64,000 nucleotides of DNA from Micrasema longulum (lineage: Eukaryota; Arthropoda; Insecta; Trichoptera; Brachycentridae). The notes under the pieces are model-generated. The model ran no database searches. It saw nothing but the letters and a program-made list of their open reading frames with translations, and was not told the origin of the DNA. The DNA lies in the NCBI GenBank assembly GCA_022494885.1, contig JAGVSM010003750.1:62001-126000 (forward strand). Direction: 5' to 3'. Position 1 is the stretch's first letter. Each line of letters begins with the position of its first letter. A program made the position numbers and the translations under genes. This document shows positions 1 to 11,719 of this stretch, one piece after another.

Positions 1-2189
1 GACCAAATTTTTAAATTCGGTAAACTAAACATAAACTTAACTTTTTTATTTCTATTTTACATTAAAAACAAGCCAGGATTCCTAGTTTAGATCCTCACTG
101 AGATAATAAGTGGTTTTAGGACCACAAAAACAAGATAACATATTTGAACGCACTTGTGATTAGCTTTGATTGCAATCCAGCTGTATGTAAAATCAAAATG
201 TGTTAAAATCTAAAATTACGACTTGATGTATTATTAGAATTTTCATTTTGTGTTTATTTTCACTTTTAAAATTTTTAAATTTAGAAATGACCAACCACCG
301 TTTACCTGTATACATAATTAGATCTTGAGTATAATATTTGTTTTTTTGACATTCGCACGAGAGAATTGAGAAACCAGTCACTTCTCTATAGATAATACAT
401 ACTAGTGTGTATTATACTAACCTTAAAATAACATGAGTTTCTGACAATAAATTGTGTATGGTTCAGCCTTTATGAATACAGTTACCTAATTGGATAATGC
501 CATATTCATTATTATTATGTGATTAAATATTATATGAAAATCCATGCCTCTCACAATCAGGCTTGTTTATATCCTTTGGGTTTAATGTTTCAATTTTTCC
601 ATACATGATTCATATATACACCCAAAACAAACCTGTGGTTACTTTATGGCTTTGAAAAGGTGTATCCATTAAATATATTAATCTTTTCTGTTAATCTGCA
701 CATTATTTAGTATGGATTTACCTACTTAAATCATTTTATTGTGTAAATAAACTACCCTAGGACTGACTTGAGTATTGATTTCCAAAATTAAGATTCTCTA
801 AAAAATCAGTGACTTTTCCACTTTTTTAACTTTACCAAAGAAAAATAGCTTGTATGTAGTTACATATTTGTCACTGCCGCAGTTGAGTCAACATGTGCAA
901 TAAAAAGGCATCAATTTATCATATGTATATAGTGCTACGGGACTTATCAGTGAATATACTGTGATAAACTATATCCGTACTCATTTGAGATATTGAATTA
1001 ACACATAATTCATTATTATCCCTGTAGAAATAGCTATTTCTCTAAATATGAACATTGTAACGTTTTATAATAAGTCCATTTTATAAGATGAAATTTTATT
1101 CTTTAAAATTTTCTAAAATTTATAATTATGAAAAGCTGGCGAACAGCGAATTGAATTTTATAAGACAGCTAAAAAACTAAAGCACTTAGGTACTTAATCT
1201 TTGTGTTTTTTTTAACATGAGTTTATTCTCTATTCTATTTTCTCAAAACTTTTTGTAAAAAGAAATAAAAAGTATTTTAAACTCGAATTATACCGTTTTG
1301 ATAGCAAACTGCAAAATTATGCTATTTTCATCTCCAGCTCCTCATTATTTTATATTGTGTTTTTTCTTTGAAAAATTATAAATGGTTGTCATATTAAAAT
1401 TTAAAATGTAATAAATTGACCTTAAGATTTCAAAATATGAGTATTATGTAGGTTTCATTTAATTATATTTGTTTAGAATATTGGAACAAATCTTTTTAGT
1501 AAATGGGATTTTAATTTATTTACATCAAATGATAAATTTCTGTTTCCTGGAATTATGTATCTATAAATTTGAACTCTGACTCACTGTAAAACAGTTAAGT
1601 ATAATTAAATTTTATTTCTTATTTGTCATCCTCAATAAGTAATTCAGCGTAACAAATTATTTGCCTTTTGTTGTCAAATACATAAAGCGATAATTATACT
1701 TTTCTTGGTAACTCATCCCTTTTAGAGTGAAGTTTTAGCCTAAATTAAGCCAATATGGACCAACGTGACATAGAATGAGCATAAACACTTGAAAGTAAAG
1801 TTCAAGTATTTATTTATTTATTGTAGTGTTTTTTATATCTTAATTTTAATTGTATCAAAGATTTGGTTTTGTAAATACACACAAACATTACATTCCAAGT
1901 TTTCATTTTTAAATGGATGTCAGATTAACTATATTATAAAATAATTAATAATTTGGTTTTGAATTTATGATGCCTTGGGCATAAATTGCAATATTTAATT
2001 ATAAAGTTACTGTTTCCAATAAAAAAAAATTAATGTCATGGAAAGGGGTAAATTACTCTTCAGATTAGTATGGCATCTAATCAGTCTATTTATCTTTGTC
2101 TTATCTAAACAATATACAAAAAAATAAGTTAGGTGAACATTTGTGGTGAAAGTTCACTATAATTTATTATAATAAGATGAGTGCTACTT

Positions 2190-2255
2190 AAATCCAGTGT
2201 CTGGAAAAGCGATGAAACCGGTCACTGGTTATTCCAAATCTGTGGTTGATCACTT
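2190..2255 (+). repeat. Dispersed repeat, family D
   Basis: The stretch around the motif GATGAAACCGGTCACTGG recurs in inverse orientation at 27383-27442, with shared flanking words on both sides (TATTCCAAATYTGTGG). A weaker echo is at about 46168. Two clear copies in 64 kb show that it is interspersed. The element type is unknown. Confidence 0.5.
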
Positions 2256-2498
2256 GTCTTTAACAATTGTATGTACAATATACATTTGAAATACTAAATC
2301 CTTTAAAGCAAATATGAATTTCCATGTTCAACATATGTTGCCATAATAAATAAATAATAGTTAAATACAATAACTACTGATTGTTTAACATTTAACCTTT
2401 TACAAAATATACCTTCATATTTTCAATGTAAATTAATTTAGTATTAATTCATTCCTAAAATGAATGCTTCCTATTTTTAATAATTATATAGCAAATCT

Positions 2499-2642
2499 AC
2501 AGTAGGCGGATATGTTTGCAATTACATTTAACTGAACATATTTTTTACAAAATATGTTTTTAAGGTTTGTTAATTGACGGCCAATCGACTTTGTAAACTA
2601 ATGTTGAAATTATAGATTTTCTTAAATAATTGTCGCCTACTG
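2499..2642. mobile_element. Small inverted-repeat element (MITE candidate)
   Basis: ACAGTAGGCG at the left and its reverse complement CGCCTACTGT at the right bound about 144 bp of AT-rich DNA. No coding capacity and no clear target-site duplication. The short TIR could be chance, so this is a weak call. Confidence 0.3.
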
Positions 2643-3104
2643 TTTTTTTATTGATCTCATTTAATATTATGTTCATTAGATTTGGTTTAAAAAAAATTAT
2701 ATGTGTATTTAGATGTTTGATACCAAAAATTTATTAAATTACAAAAAAATAAATCAATTTCGTTTTTAGTTACTAATTTATTTAATTCCTTTTTTATTTC
2801 CAGCCAGTTTTTAAGTAGTTATGGACACTATTTTCTGTTTATGTAAACTTATTGTGAATGCTAATTAATTTGTAACATAATATTGTATTGTTGATAAAAT
2901 GAATCATTATTATAAGTGGTTATAAATTCTATGAATTTATCAGTTAAATTATTGACCGTCAAAAACAAAGTTGTTTTAGTGCAATTTCAAAATGTGTAAT
3001 TGTCAGGCCAACGCCATTGTCGTGAATCTGCATTTTGTTTGATTTTTGAAGAACTACACATCATCAATACAACAAATACAAAATTGTATTATAAAATCAG
3101 ATAT

Positions 3105-3275
3105 ATGATTACATGAATCTCCACTGAAGGGAGTTACTGAAATGTTTGTGAAGAACTTTGAAAAGAGAATTGTAAGATTTTTAATTATGCTTCACCAACT
3201 CAATGGAGAATGCTAAGTTTGCGATGACAAGTATAATTGAAATCTGTTTTAGCAAAATTTAGAGACGGTTTTGAA
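3105..3275 (-). repeat. Dispersed repeat, family I
   Basis: Reverse-strand copy of a repeat also seen at 28830-29000 and 58755-58925. Shared words include TTAGCATTCTCCATTGAG and the phrase AAAACCGTCTCTAAAT. No coding frame. Element class is unknown. Confidence 0.55.
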
Positions 3276-3773
3276 TTAGTTTTTATGTAAACATAGTTTA
3301 TTTTGTCATCAATAATTAATTTTCCTTTTTTGGTGGAGGTTTCCAAGTTTGCTTCTAACCTCATATAACCAACTGCATGAGGCTGCTTTGGTTACAATTT
3401 TAATTAAAATACCGGTTAAATATCAAATTTCAAAATCTTTGCAGATTTGGCACTAACCTAACAATATATCATAAAACCTCATTTTTACTTGATGCGTTTA
3501 TCACTAAATTCAAATTCTGCTAATTAAAATCAGTTATGATCATGTATTCGTTTGAATGCGCTCGCCTTGACATCAGATAATCATGATTATTTCATGAAGT
3601 ATAATACCAATCGGGATTATGTAAAATGTTGTAGTAATGAAAAAGCAACATAACTTTGGATTTTGTATAATTTCAAATAAAATACACATATGTATATAAT
3701 AAGCATAAATATGTGCATACATATTTCTACATTAAGTCTCCTTTTTAAGTTTATTAATAAATATCCATTTATA

Positions 3774-4165
3774 CAGGGTAGCCGGAGAAGTGACGCCCGA
3801 AGGTAAAATGTAGATGCCTCATATTCAGGAGTATCCGAATCATCCCCATGTATGTTCCGCGATTTTGCGTAGTTTATGAGATATGATTTTTTAATGGGTG
3901 TTTTAAATTTTCAACCGGGTCAGTTTTCAATATTTTTTTTTTAATTTGTGGATGGTTTTTTTGGATGATTTTGTGCGTGAAAGTACAATTTAAAAAGAAT
4001 GAGTGACAAAAAAATCCAGACAAAGGCCTACTCAAATTATAAAATATTATTTTTTTTAAATTATAACTCGAAAACTACGCAAAATCGCGAAACACGATGG
4101 GGATTAATCGGATACCCCTCAATATGACGCACCTACATTTTCACATCACATCTCCGGCCATCCTG
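3774..4165. mobile_element. Tc1/mariner-type MITE with about 115-bp TIRs and TA target duplication
   Basis: The left end (CAGGGTAGCCGGAGA...) and the reverse complement of the right end (CAGGATGGCCGGAGA...) stay alignable for about 115 bp at roughly 85% identity. They share words such as CGCGATTTTGCGTAGTTTT. TA sits immediately outside both ends (3772-3773 and 4166-4167), the target site of Tc1/mariner elements. The 392-bp element carries no transposase frame, so it is non-autonomous. Class assignment rests on the TA only. Confidence 0.75.
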
Positions 4166-5324
4166 TATTCATTTTGAACTATTTTTTAAATTTTGTATGG
4201 TAATTAATAACTGTTTTATTTCCTATCATTGGCTTTTCCTAATGTTGTAATACAATTGTAATTTATACTGTAAAATTAATTATATTTTTGCCGACTTAAA
4301 CTAGTATTTTTTTTATTGTCAACATTGTATAAGTTATTTTGTGCTAATGTCTTTATAAATGTATTTTTACTAAATATTGGCTGGAATGCAAATACTGTAA
4401 ATGTTGACATTATTACTATTATTACATATACATGCATTTTTTTTACAAAAAATAAATGTGTTATATTTTATATACTTTTCTTGCATCATCTTGCAATATT
4501 TTTTCTTCAAAACCGACTAAAATCTGATCTTTAGTAATTATGATTATTTTATTTTAGTAACGTATACAGCTAAATTTCCTTTTACAAAACTTTAATATAA
4601 ACATATTTGGTTTAATTATTTTTTTAAAAAAACATACATTACTTTTATTATCTAGTCAAATGTTGGAAAAAAAAGCCTTTTTTATATTCAAGCCCTATAA
4701 TATGTTTACGTCAAGTAAACAATACTGTAATTACGGTGATTTTTTTTTCACATAAGAGTATTATTGTTTGAAAGTTTATTATCATAATTTATTATAGGAA
4801 CAAAAATGGATGATCTTTTCATACACGAATTACGGAAAAGTTTCCCTTCTTTTATTTATATTTAGTGTAACGATGGTCCCTTAAAAGTTTTGTAAATTTA
4901 ATTTTGCATTTTTGTCTATAAATTTTAAATCTTTGTTTTAATGCACTAAATTCAAATATTGCAAAGATAAATTATTTACTGGACTGCCATATATTAATTC
5001 TTTGTACTTTAGTACATTACAGATGATAAAAGACACTAAATTGCCCTAGAAAAAATGAGAAAAATTAAAATTTTCACTTACAATACTTTTTTGGGGACCG
5101 TCAATATTATATTTGAAAGCATGTAATAAATATTTTTATTTATTTATTGTATACCATGTCAAATGTTTCGAGATGTTATGTAGATACATTATTTATTTAA
5201 AGTTTTTAAGCGAAGTTTTTTTTACATACCTACAGTTGCTTTTGTTTATATGTAATTGCCTCGATATTTTATTTGTTAATTTTAAAATTCCACGCGTGTT
5301 ACATAATAAGTATATATATTTGGT

Positions 5325-5450
5325 TAAAATCATCATCACCCTTTCTGCGCCTAATGGTGCATAGGGCACTTCATTGATACACCAATTGCAGCGTATCTTG
5401 ACCATTTTTGTCACATGAAGGCAAGATGATCAGCCTTACGCTTTGGTTCA
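5325..5450 (+). repeat. Dispersed repeat, family L
   Basis: The segment with CCTAATGGTGCATAGGGC followed by a CCAATYGCAGCR word and a GATCAGYCTTRCRCTT word recurs at 42345-42470 in the same orientation and partly at 31925-31990. It has no coding capacity. Probably a piece of an interspersed element of unknown class. Confidence 0.5.
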
Positions 5451-6294
5451 AATACTGCTATTTATTTATGATTAAAATTCAACTTAGAATATTTGAATTT
5501 CATACTAATCAATGCATTCAATATTACACAATGTACACTTGCAGTGTTTCCAGCCAACTGTATTATATAATTATTTACTATCTTCATATTTATGTGTGCT
5601 GAACAATTAAATTTATGAATTAATTTTTTAATGAGTTTCAAGGTGATGATTAATGTCACTACGCTATTAGCACATGTTTTGTGGAATGCTTTCTTCACAA
5701 TAAATTTATTGTAATAATTCTTGTTTTATTTATTCATATTCAAAATCATGTTGCATATTTTCTAAAAATATTATAAAAATACATTTTATTTATTTCTAAT
5801 TCAGTTTTTTTTTAATAGTTATTGTGTGATTTGTAGGATAGTAGTATTGTCTGATACATATTATTTAATAATGAATTATTAGGGTCAGTTATAGATATAT
5901 AAATTATTTTGAATATCTGGTAGTTTCGGTCACGGATATCTTTATAAAATTAATAGTTCAACTGAGTGAAAGCAAAGGCAAATAAAAACAATTACTTTTA
6001 ACACCTTAAACATTTTAAAAGAGATTAGATAGATCGATTAGGTCTTAATTCTCTATCCTGCGATGATCACAACATTGAATTAATATAGTAATTAGTAGCG
6101 TTATTAAGGATATGATTTTTCAGATATGTTAAGAATCTTTCATATGAAATTATTTAGGATATTCAATAGTTTTGGTTACGGAGATCAACTTTCCTTGTAG
6201 GAAAAGAGGCACATTTTTTTCCAGATGGTTATATTAAAATTTAAAGATTGTTTCCTGATTAAAAATAAATTCTAAAAGTGTATAAAAGCTAATT

Positions 6295-6300
6295 TTTATT
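6295..6300 (-). terminator. Polyadenylation signal of POLR3G
   Basis: On the minus strand this reads AATAAA, 66 bp downstream of the POLR3G stop codon. It is a plausible 3' end signal. Confidence 0.55.
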
Positions 6301-6365
6301 CTCATTATAAAAGTTTACAACATTTACATAAATATCTTTAAAAAATAATACAACTGAGAGTCAAA

Positions 6366-9300
6366 TCAATATACAGGTCCATCATCAAGATTCTCATCTT
6401 CGTCTTCGAAGCCTTCTCCATTATCAAAATAGTTATCTACGTAATCAGTTCCATCATCCATTTCCTCATCAGGATCTTCCAAATCTTCTTTCTCAGAATC
6501 TTGTTCATCCTCATCTCCTGATGCATTCTTATCTGCTACGTTAACTGCTCCTTCTTTCGCCACATCTTTTTCACTTAATTCCTTTTGCTCCAATTTCTTG
6601 AGTCTGAAAAATGAATAATAATATACCTATGTCGATAAATTTCACAAGCAGCTAACTAAAGATAGCATGATTTTGTCGCACTTTCAACCAATTGTTTCTC
6701 AAATTTAATTTTCAATTGCAACATATCTTAGAACGCTTTTATGCTTCGGGTATAAATATTTAATGTTAACCTTTTTTAGAGAATCGAACCCAGAACTTTG
6801 CAAGGCGGCTGAATGCATTAACGCCTATACCACAAAACCAGCATGTAAAATTTTATGCACCCATTTGGTAAGAAAGGCACCTACCCACGAATTGAAATGT
6901 CGTCTATTATGGGCTTGTTATGTGTTTATTTAATTATATGTCATTGGAAATACCTACCTAGTTTCAATGTCTACAGCTTTGGGTAATTTCCTTTTTCTTG
7001 ATTCCTTGTTAAGGTGTCCCTTTCTCATCTGTGGTGGACGGAGTTCACTCGGCATATGTGGCCAGAAGAATGTGGATTCTTTTACACTCTTACCCTCATT
7101 AGAAAGTACCTAAAAGTCGATGGAACATATAAATAATGAAATTCATTTTATTTATTTATTTACATACATAAATTTATTGTACATTATTTGAGACATAAGT
7201 CCCAACTCCATGGGACTAAAAGTCCTGTGTTGAGATGGGACTAGCAATGCGTTGACACAGACACATGAGTATATTTAAAAGATTTCTTTTATTTTTTTTA
7301 AATACATATATATATGGCACATCAATGTGGTAAACAGTAAACTCAAACATTCGGAAAAATCATCAAGGAGTTTCCTACTCAAATCCCTCCCACTAAGGAA
7401 AATCCAGTCCTTAACTACTTTCTTGAAAATAGTTATTGTCTTTGAGAGCTTAATACGCTCTTCCAAAATATTGAACACTCTCGGTGCGATAAATGAGGGA
7501 TGTCTCTGAGCAAAATTCGTACGGGTTTTGGGTGTGACATAATTCATGCTCCGGGAAACCTCGTACGGACATTTTACTGAGACCTCTCCTTATTGTTCAA
7601 CCAGAAGTGTGTAAGTGCTTCTTTTAGGTACAGTTTTCTCATATCCAGTACCTTCATGTATTGGTACAACTGTTATTGAATCGTAGGTCTTTATATTTTT
7701 AGGAGTGGTTATAATCTAATGTGCATCAAGGCATAGCCATACCAATAATAGTGGATAGACAATCTGGAATGGCTTTAAGATTTTGGAAAATTATTTTAGT
7801 ACGAACATTATTTAAATACGATCACACCGGTAATCGAACCCGGAATCTTCCTTGGATGAGACAAGTGTCTTAGCCATTATGTATGGGGGCCGCCATGATC
7901 ATATAGCACATTGGAAAAAATATTGCAATGCACATTGGTCTACAAGTGCAAATTTTTGGCATATGGACTTAAGAATGGCATCCGATAGAAAATTATAGGC
8001 TTCATTTTAAAAAAAAAAACCCCACAGGTGCTAAATGTTATAAAAAATGCCCTAATTTAAATGTGTCCTATTTAAAATTAGCATTTGAAAAGTAATGTTA
8101 TCAATAAAAAAATAACATGATATGTTTTATACCTATAATCTTTAAATACAAAACCAGTTTTGAACATAATACCGATTATAATTAATAAATTGCCAATTTT
8201 AAAAAAGGATATTTCAATGATGTGTAAAGACAATTATATAAAATGAATGTATCCTAATATTTTCAATAACTTGCCAGATTCCAAAAACACAATTTGAGTC
8301 AATAATGATTTAAATAAAAAATAATGAATGTAATGAACGTGATAAAAAATATACTTATAGCTTGTTTGGCAACTTAGTAATTTTAACATATATGAAGAAC
8401 ATTTTAGAGAAGAGAATATAGCCGTCTAGGCATCCACAGGGCTTACGACCTGTCATTGGCTGGTTTATGTGGCCACTTTACACACTTGTAACATTCACCA
8501 TTCTGTCTATGTTTAAACATCCACATTTCCACAACTTAGTAATTTTCTTTCGCTTATTATTTTCTTGTTAAGTTTTTAAAAATATAATTAAATAAAACAT
8601 CCTTAAACAAAAACGAATTACTATTTTGTATTATAGTATCCATGTATTATATAGATGTATAAAAATTAGATTCATCAAATAAAAACTCGATTAACATTTA
8701 TTTTTCAAATATTCAAATGCAGTTTACTTGAAATCAAAAAATTTGAACTCGTGGCCCTATTATTTAAATACGAGATATGATAATGTGTTAGATACTTTAA
8801 AATTTCATTGCATCCATAAAGTATTTATTACCTTATATTTATCAGAATATCTCTCTACATCTGTCTTAACAGCAACTGGGAGGACAAAGGAAGGAGAATC
8901 GTGGAGGAAATCGATAAATTGTCTTTTCAAAATTAGCATATAGTCCATTGCCACATCCATCTGTAAAGATATATTCAATTGAATGTACTTATTCTATATT
9001 AAATTATGTAGTATATAAAAAAAAGGGGTAGAAATAAATTGAGACATTTGGTGTTCTAATGGCTTTCCTCTTATGTTAACACTTAAAAATTGCAGCAAGT
9101 GATGAAATAGAATGAACTAATCACAAAAAAGACACATAATTTTGTGTTACTAGCATAAAATACAAGTATGTAATGTATAATATATACATATACAATTAAT
9201 ATTTGAATTTCAAATTTAAATACGTAATTGTAAGAATCTATTTTTTTCCTAAATTGGTACACATGTTTATAATAATTAATCCGTCAATTCGGAAGCGTAT

Positions 9301-10644
9301 TTGGTTTTTGACACTCAACTAGTAAAAGGCGATCAACAAATTTTCAAGATCATTTCAGAGTGAAAATGACAGAGGGCACGCTCACACCTAGCGGCTTGTT
9401 TAGGACTTCTTGACAAAAAAAAACAGACCGCATTGATGCCCAGCTACCATATTCAACAGACTTGGGCCCCCTGCGACTTCTTTCTGTTCCCAAAGATGAA
9501 GATGACCATGTAAGGATGACCTTTGGTGAATATAGAGGAGATAAAGATCGAATTTTGACAGAACTGAAGGCCATCCCGAAAAGCGGGTTCCAGAAATGTT
9601 TCGGAATTGGAAAAAAATGCTGGCATAAGTTTATTATATCAGATGATGATATATTTGAAGGGGACAATATAAATATTGAGGAATAAATAAAGTGGAATAA
9701 ACGGGGAAGACCGAGGAAGACATGGCACAACCAAATTCAACAAATACTTGAAGATGGACATGTCAAAAGTCAGAATAATCAGCTTGCGTGCATGAGAAGA
9801 TGTATGAATGTAGAGGAAGCGAGGCCTGTATACAAAGACAGAGTGATGTGGCATTCTGTTTTCTCTGCTTATCCCTACGGAAATGGCTTGATGGTTTGTT
9901 TGTTTGTTGTTAAATAAAGAACTTTTTCAATACACACAAATTCTGTGTATTTTTCATCAAACGATTTACATAACAAAGTAACAATAAAAATAAAAAAACA
10001 TAATAAGGAATAAAATACCCACTTCTCTTAAGAGACTACCTCTAAATTTCAGAGTTAAAATTTAGTTACATAAGCAGAAAAAATATGAATGTCTTTCTTC
10101 TTTAAGCTATTGTTTTATTATTATAATATATGACAAAGAACCAACAGATTAACATTTTAGATACAAAAATATTTTTATTTGTCTGATCCAGCCAAGTCTT
10201 CTTTGGACATCCTCACCTTATGTTTCCATTCACGCACGCATATAAATATACATATATGTATTTAACCATTCTACCATCATTAATTTGTTCATGACCAAAC
10301 ATTAAAGCTGACTAACTGATATTGTTTTTGTCTAAATAGAAAAAAACATAGGTTGTATGTAATTAAATTTTAATTGCAAAATTATTTATTATGTTTAAAT
10401 TAAACATATCAATAAAATTCTTATAGCTGTTTCTTTATCTGAAATTCACAAAATTTCAACATAAGAAAAATGTTTTAATAAAATTTACCTGCAGTGGTAA
10501 AGGCCTGTTTTCAAGTTTTGGAAATAATGGTGGTGGTCCCATGTTAGGTCCTTGGATCACTTCACCTCTTCCTATTCCCATAGACTGCATTTGCTCAAAA
10601 GTTAAAAAGGAGTTGTTTCCTCGACCACGGCCTCGTCCCGCCAT
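6366..10644 (-). CDS. POLR3G: RNA polymerase III subunit RPC7 (POLR3G/POLR3GL family)
   Basis: Four exons on the minus strand: 10489-10644, 8832-8960, 6958-7109, 6366-6603. All introns are GT-AG and the phases join (0, 0, 2), giving 224 residues; the human paralogs are about the same length. The N terminus (MAGRGRGRG) is Gly/Arg-rich, followed by the proline-rich GPPPLFP block at about 39-42. The middle part holds the DYMLILKRQF and ERYSDKY blocks. The C-terminal 50 residues are strongly acidic, as in the family. RPC7 belongs to the RPC3/6/7 subcomplex that helps Pol III open promoters for tRNA and 5S transcription in the nucleus. The start is only 50 bp below the DPH3 stop, so the promoter may lie inside DPH3 or be shared with it. 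Introns carry LINE, SINE, mariner and family C fragments. Confidence 0.93.
6778..6850 (-). repeat. tRNA-like SINE fragment
   Basis: On the minus strand a GTGGTATAGGCGTTAATGC segment resembles a Pol III A box, and GGGTTCGATTC about 40 nt later matches a B box. The stems of a functional tRNA do not form, so this is read as a decayed tRNA-derived SINE in POLR3G intron 3. Confidence 0.4.
7145..7560 (-). mobile_element. 3' end of a non-LTR retrotransposon (RT C-terminus)
   Basis: The minus strand encodes the tail of a reverse-transcriptase polyprotein, with the recognisable pattern TRTNFAQRHPSFIAPRVFN. It is followed by a 3' UTR and a (TAAA)-like tail at 7141-7160. The frame is broken just upstream, so it is a dead 5'-truncated copy. 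It lies in POLR3G intron 2. Confidence 0.65.
7795..7895 (-). repeat. tRNA-derived SINE, family E
   Basis: On the minus strand a head of GCGGCC...TAATGGCTAAGAC, a CTTGTCTCATC word and a B box (GGGTTCGATTACC) match the element at 40288-40420 in the same order. Acceptor-stem pairing is lost. Located in POLR3G intron 2. Confidence 0.55.
8395..8540 (+). repeat. Family C interspersed repeat
   Basis: It contains the family core GACCTGTCATTGGCTGGTTT followed by a GTGGCCACTTTACACAC-like word and ACATTCACCATTCTG. The family is described in the 28496-28809 entry and the findings. This copy is in POLR3G intron 2. Confidence 0.7.
9350..9689 (+). pseudogene. Broken mariner-like transposase fragment
   Basis: In shifting plus-strand frames the DNA encodes the catalytic-core and C-terminal part of a mariner-family transposase. 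First comes a degraded 'DNARPHT..RLVQDFL'-type block (here HT.RLV.DFLTKK). Then comes LGPLRLLSVPKDEDD, and then KAIPKSGFQKCF with a FEGDNINIEE end at 9687. At least two frameshifts and a stop separate the pieces, so it is inactive. An RTE fragment abuts its 3' end. It lies in POLR3G intron 1. Confidence 0.7.
9690..9905 (+). mobile_element. RTE-type LINE 3' end
   Basis: It encodes KRGRPRKTWHNQIQQILEDG and then a conserved tail, matching the C-terminus of RTE-clade reverse transcriptases. Closely similar DNA is at 54290-54650 and 57965-58365. The last bases run into repeated GTTTGTTTGTTTGT, a typical RTE-like simple tail. Truncated copy. Confidence 0.7.
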
Positions 10645-10694
10645 TTTTAATATAATTTATCACTATTATCACACAAAACTTAATGATTATCTAT

Positions 10695-11136
10695 TCAGGC
10701 CTTCACAAGGTCTTTTTTTTTATCGTCATCCGTTGATACCTCTTCGCTTTCAGCCTGAAACTTTTCCTGAAAATTTGGTGCCGTGTCAGTAAGTGGCTTC
10801 TAATAAATATATTCGAATAATGAACTTAATAAACAGAGGGATTTACAATTAAACAAATTACCTGATCGTAGATAACTTTAATAATAAGAGAACAACTTGG
10901 ACAGGTTGCAATTTCTTCACCAGCTACTAATTCATCCTAAAATCATTATAAACAGGAATTAATACCTTAATATTTTGAATAAATAAATATGAAAACGGAA
11001 TGTTACCGACATATATTTAATTTTTTACCTTAGATATCTGAAATCTATCACCGCAAGGGCACGGATAATAATACACTTCGGTCTCTTCGTCGTACTCGAA
11101 ATCTTCTATTTCAACTTCATCGTGGAAAGCAGTCAT
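10695..11136 (-). CDS. DPH3: DPH3, diphthamide biosynthesis protein 3 (CSL zinc finger)
   Basis: Three exons on the minus strand: 11029-11136, 10862-10936, 10695-10766. All have GT-AG borders and phase 0, giving 84 residues (the human protein has 82). The N-terminal block [17 protein letters not shown] is nearly invariant in the family. The metal-binding cysteines are at 26 and 28 (CPCGD) and at 48 and 51 (CPSC), followed by SLIIKVIYD. The C-terminus is divergent and charged and ends KDLVKA. DPH3 binds iron and passes electrons to the DPH1-DPH2 radical enzyme that starts diphthamide synthesis on elongation factor 2. It also works with Elongator in tRNA wobble-uridine modification. It is transcribed away from TIMM10B and is immediately followed by POLR3G. 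Confidence 0.95.
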
Positions 11137-11719
11137 CTTAAATTTAAAATCATTTGTAATTTAAAAAATAAGGATAAAATTTTGTAAGAACACTTCTAAA
11201 AGTTTTCGAGTGTAACAGTTAACCGAAGCACAACAAAGCTGCAAATTGCAAAAGGCGAACCAAACTTCCAACATTCAAATCACGCAAATCGCACATGGCA
11301 AATTCTGTTTCTGGCATTTGATTTGAGATTTGACAGCCCGACAGACGTAAAAGAAAAAATTATATACTCACCTAGTAGTTACATGCAATATTAATCTTTG
11401 TGGCCGTGTGATTAAAATATAATTTTCTTGTAGTAACATTTATTACTATAAGTCAGCAATTACAGTCTTTATCGCAAACGTAATAAAGATTATAATAGTA
11501 AGAAAAATGAAAACATCTACATTTTAAAAGCAATTTTTTACATCTTGTAACACTTCAATAACTGTCAAAAAACTGAAAACTTAACCTAAAAAAATATTTG
11601 ATGTTAACTTAAGGATGCGAGCGGTTAATGATTAGTAAATAGTTTATTAATTTGTAAATATAAAAACAATAAATCAACCTGTCGATGAGTACATAACAAA
11701 GACATTAAGAACTCTCACA
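11137..11719. promoter_or_regulatory. Divergent promoter region between DPH3 and TIMM10B
   Basis: These 583 bp separate the DPH3 start (-) from the TIMM10B start (+), so they should hold both promoters. I see no convincing TATA box at a sensible position on either strand. The call rests on position, not on motifs. Confidence 0.55.

Larger units (their letters stand above)
1..6240. other. Gene-free AT-rich flank
   Basis: I found no exon with codon bias, family similarity or splice-phase support on either strand. The short open frames here are what AT-rich DNA gives by chance. The stretch holds a few small repeats that are listed separately. The rest is unannotated single-copy-looking DNA. Confidence 0.6.

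Noticed and set aside
9462..9686. Possible SETMAR-like host gene derived from mariner
   Set aside because: Frameshifts and a stop upstream, missing transposase N-terminus and no SET-type exon nearby; a plain transposon remnant.
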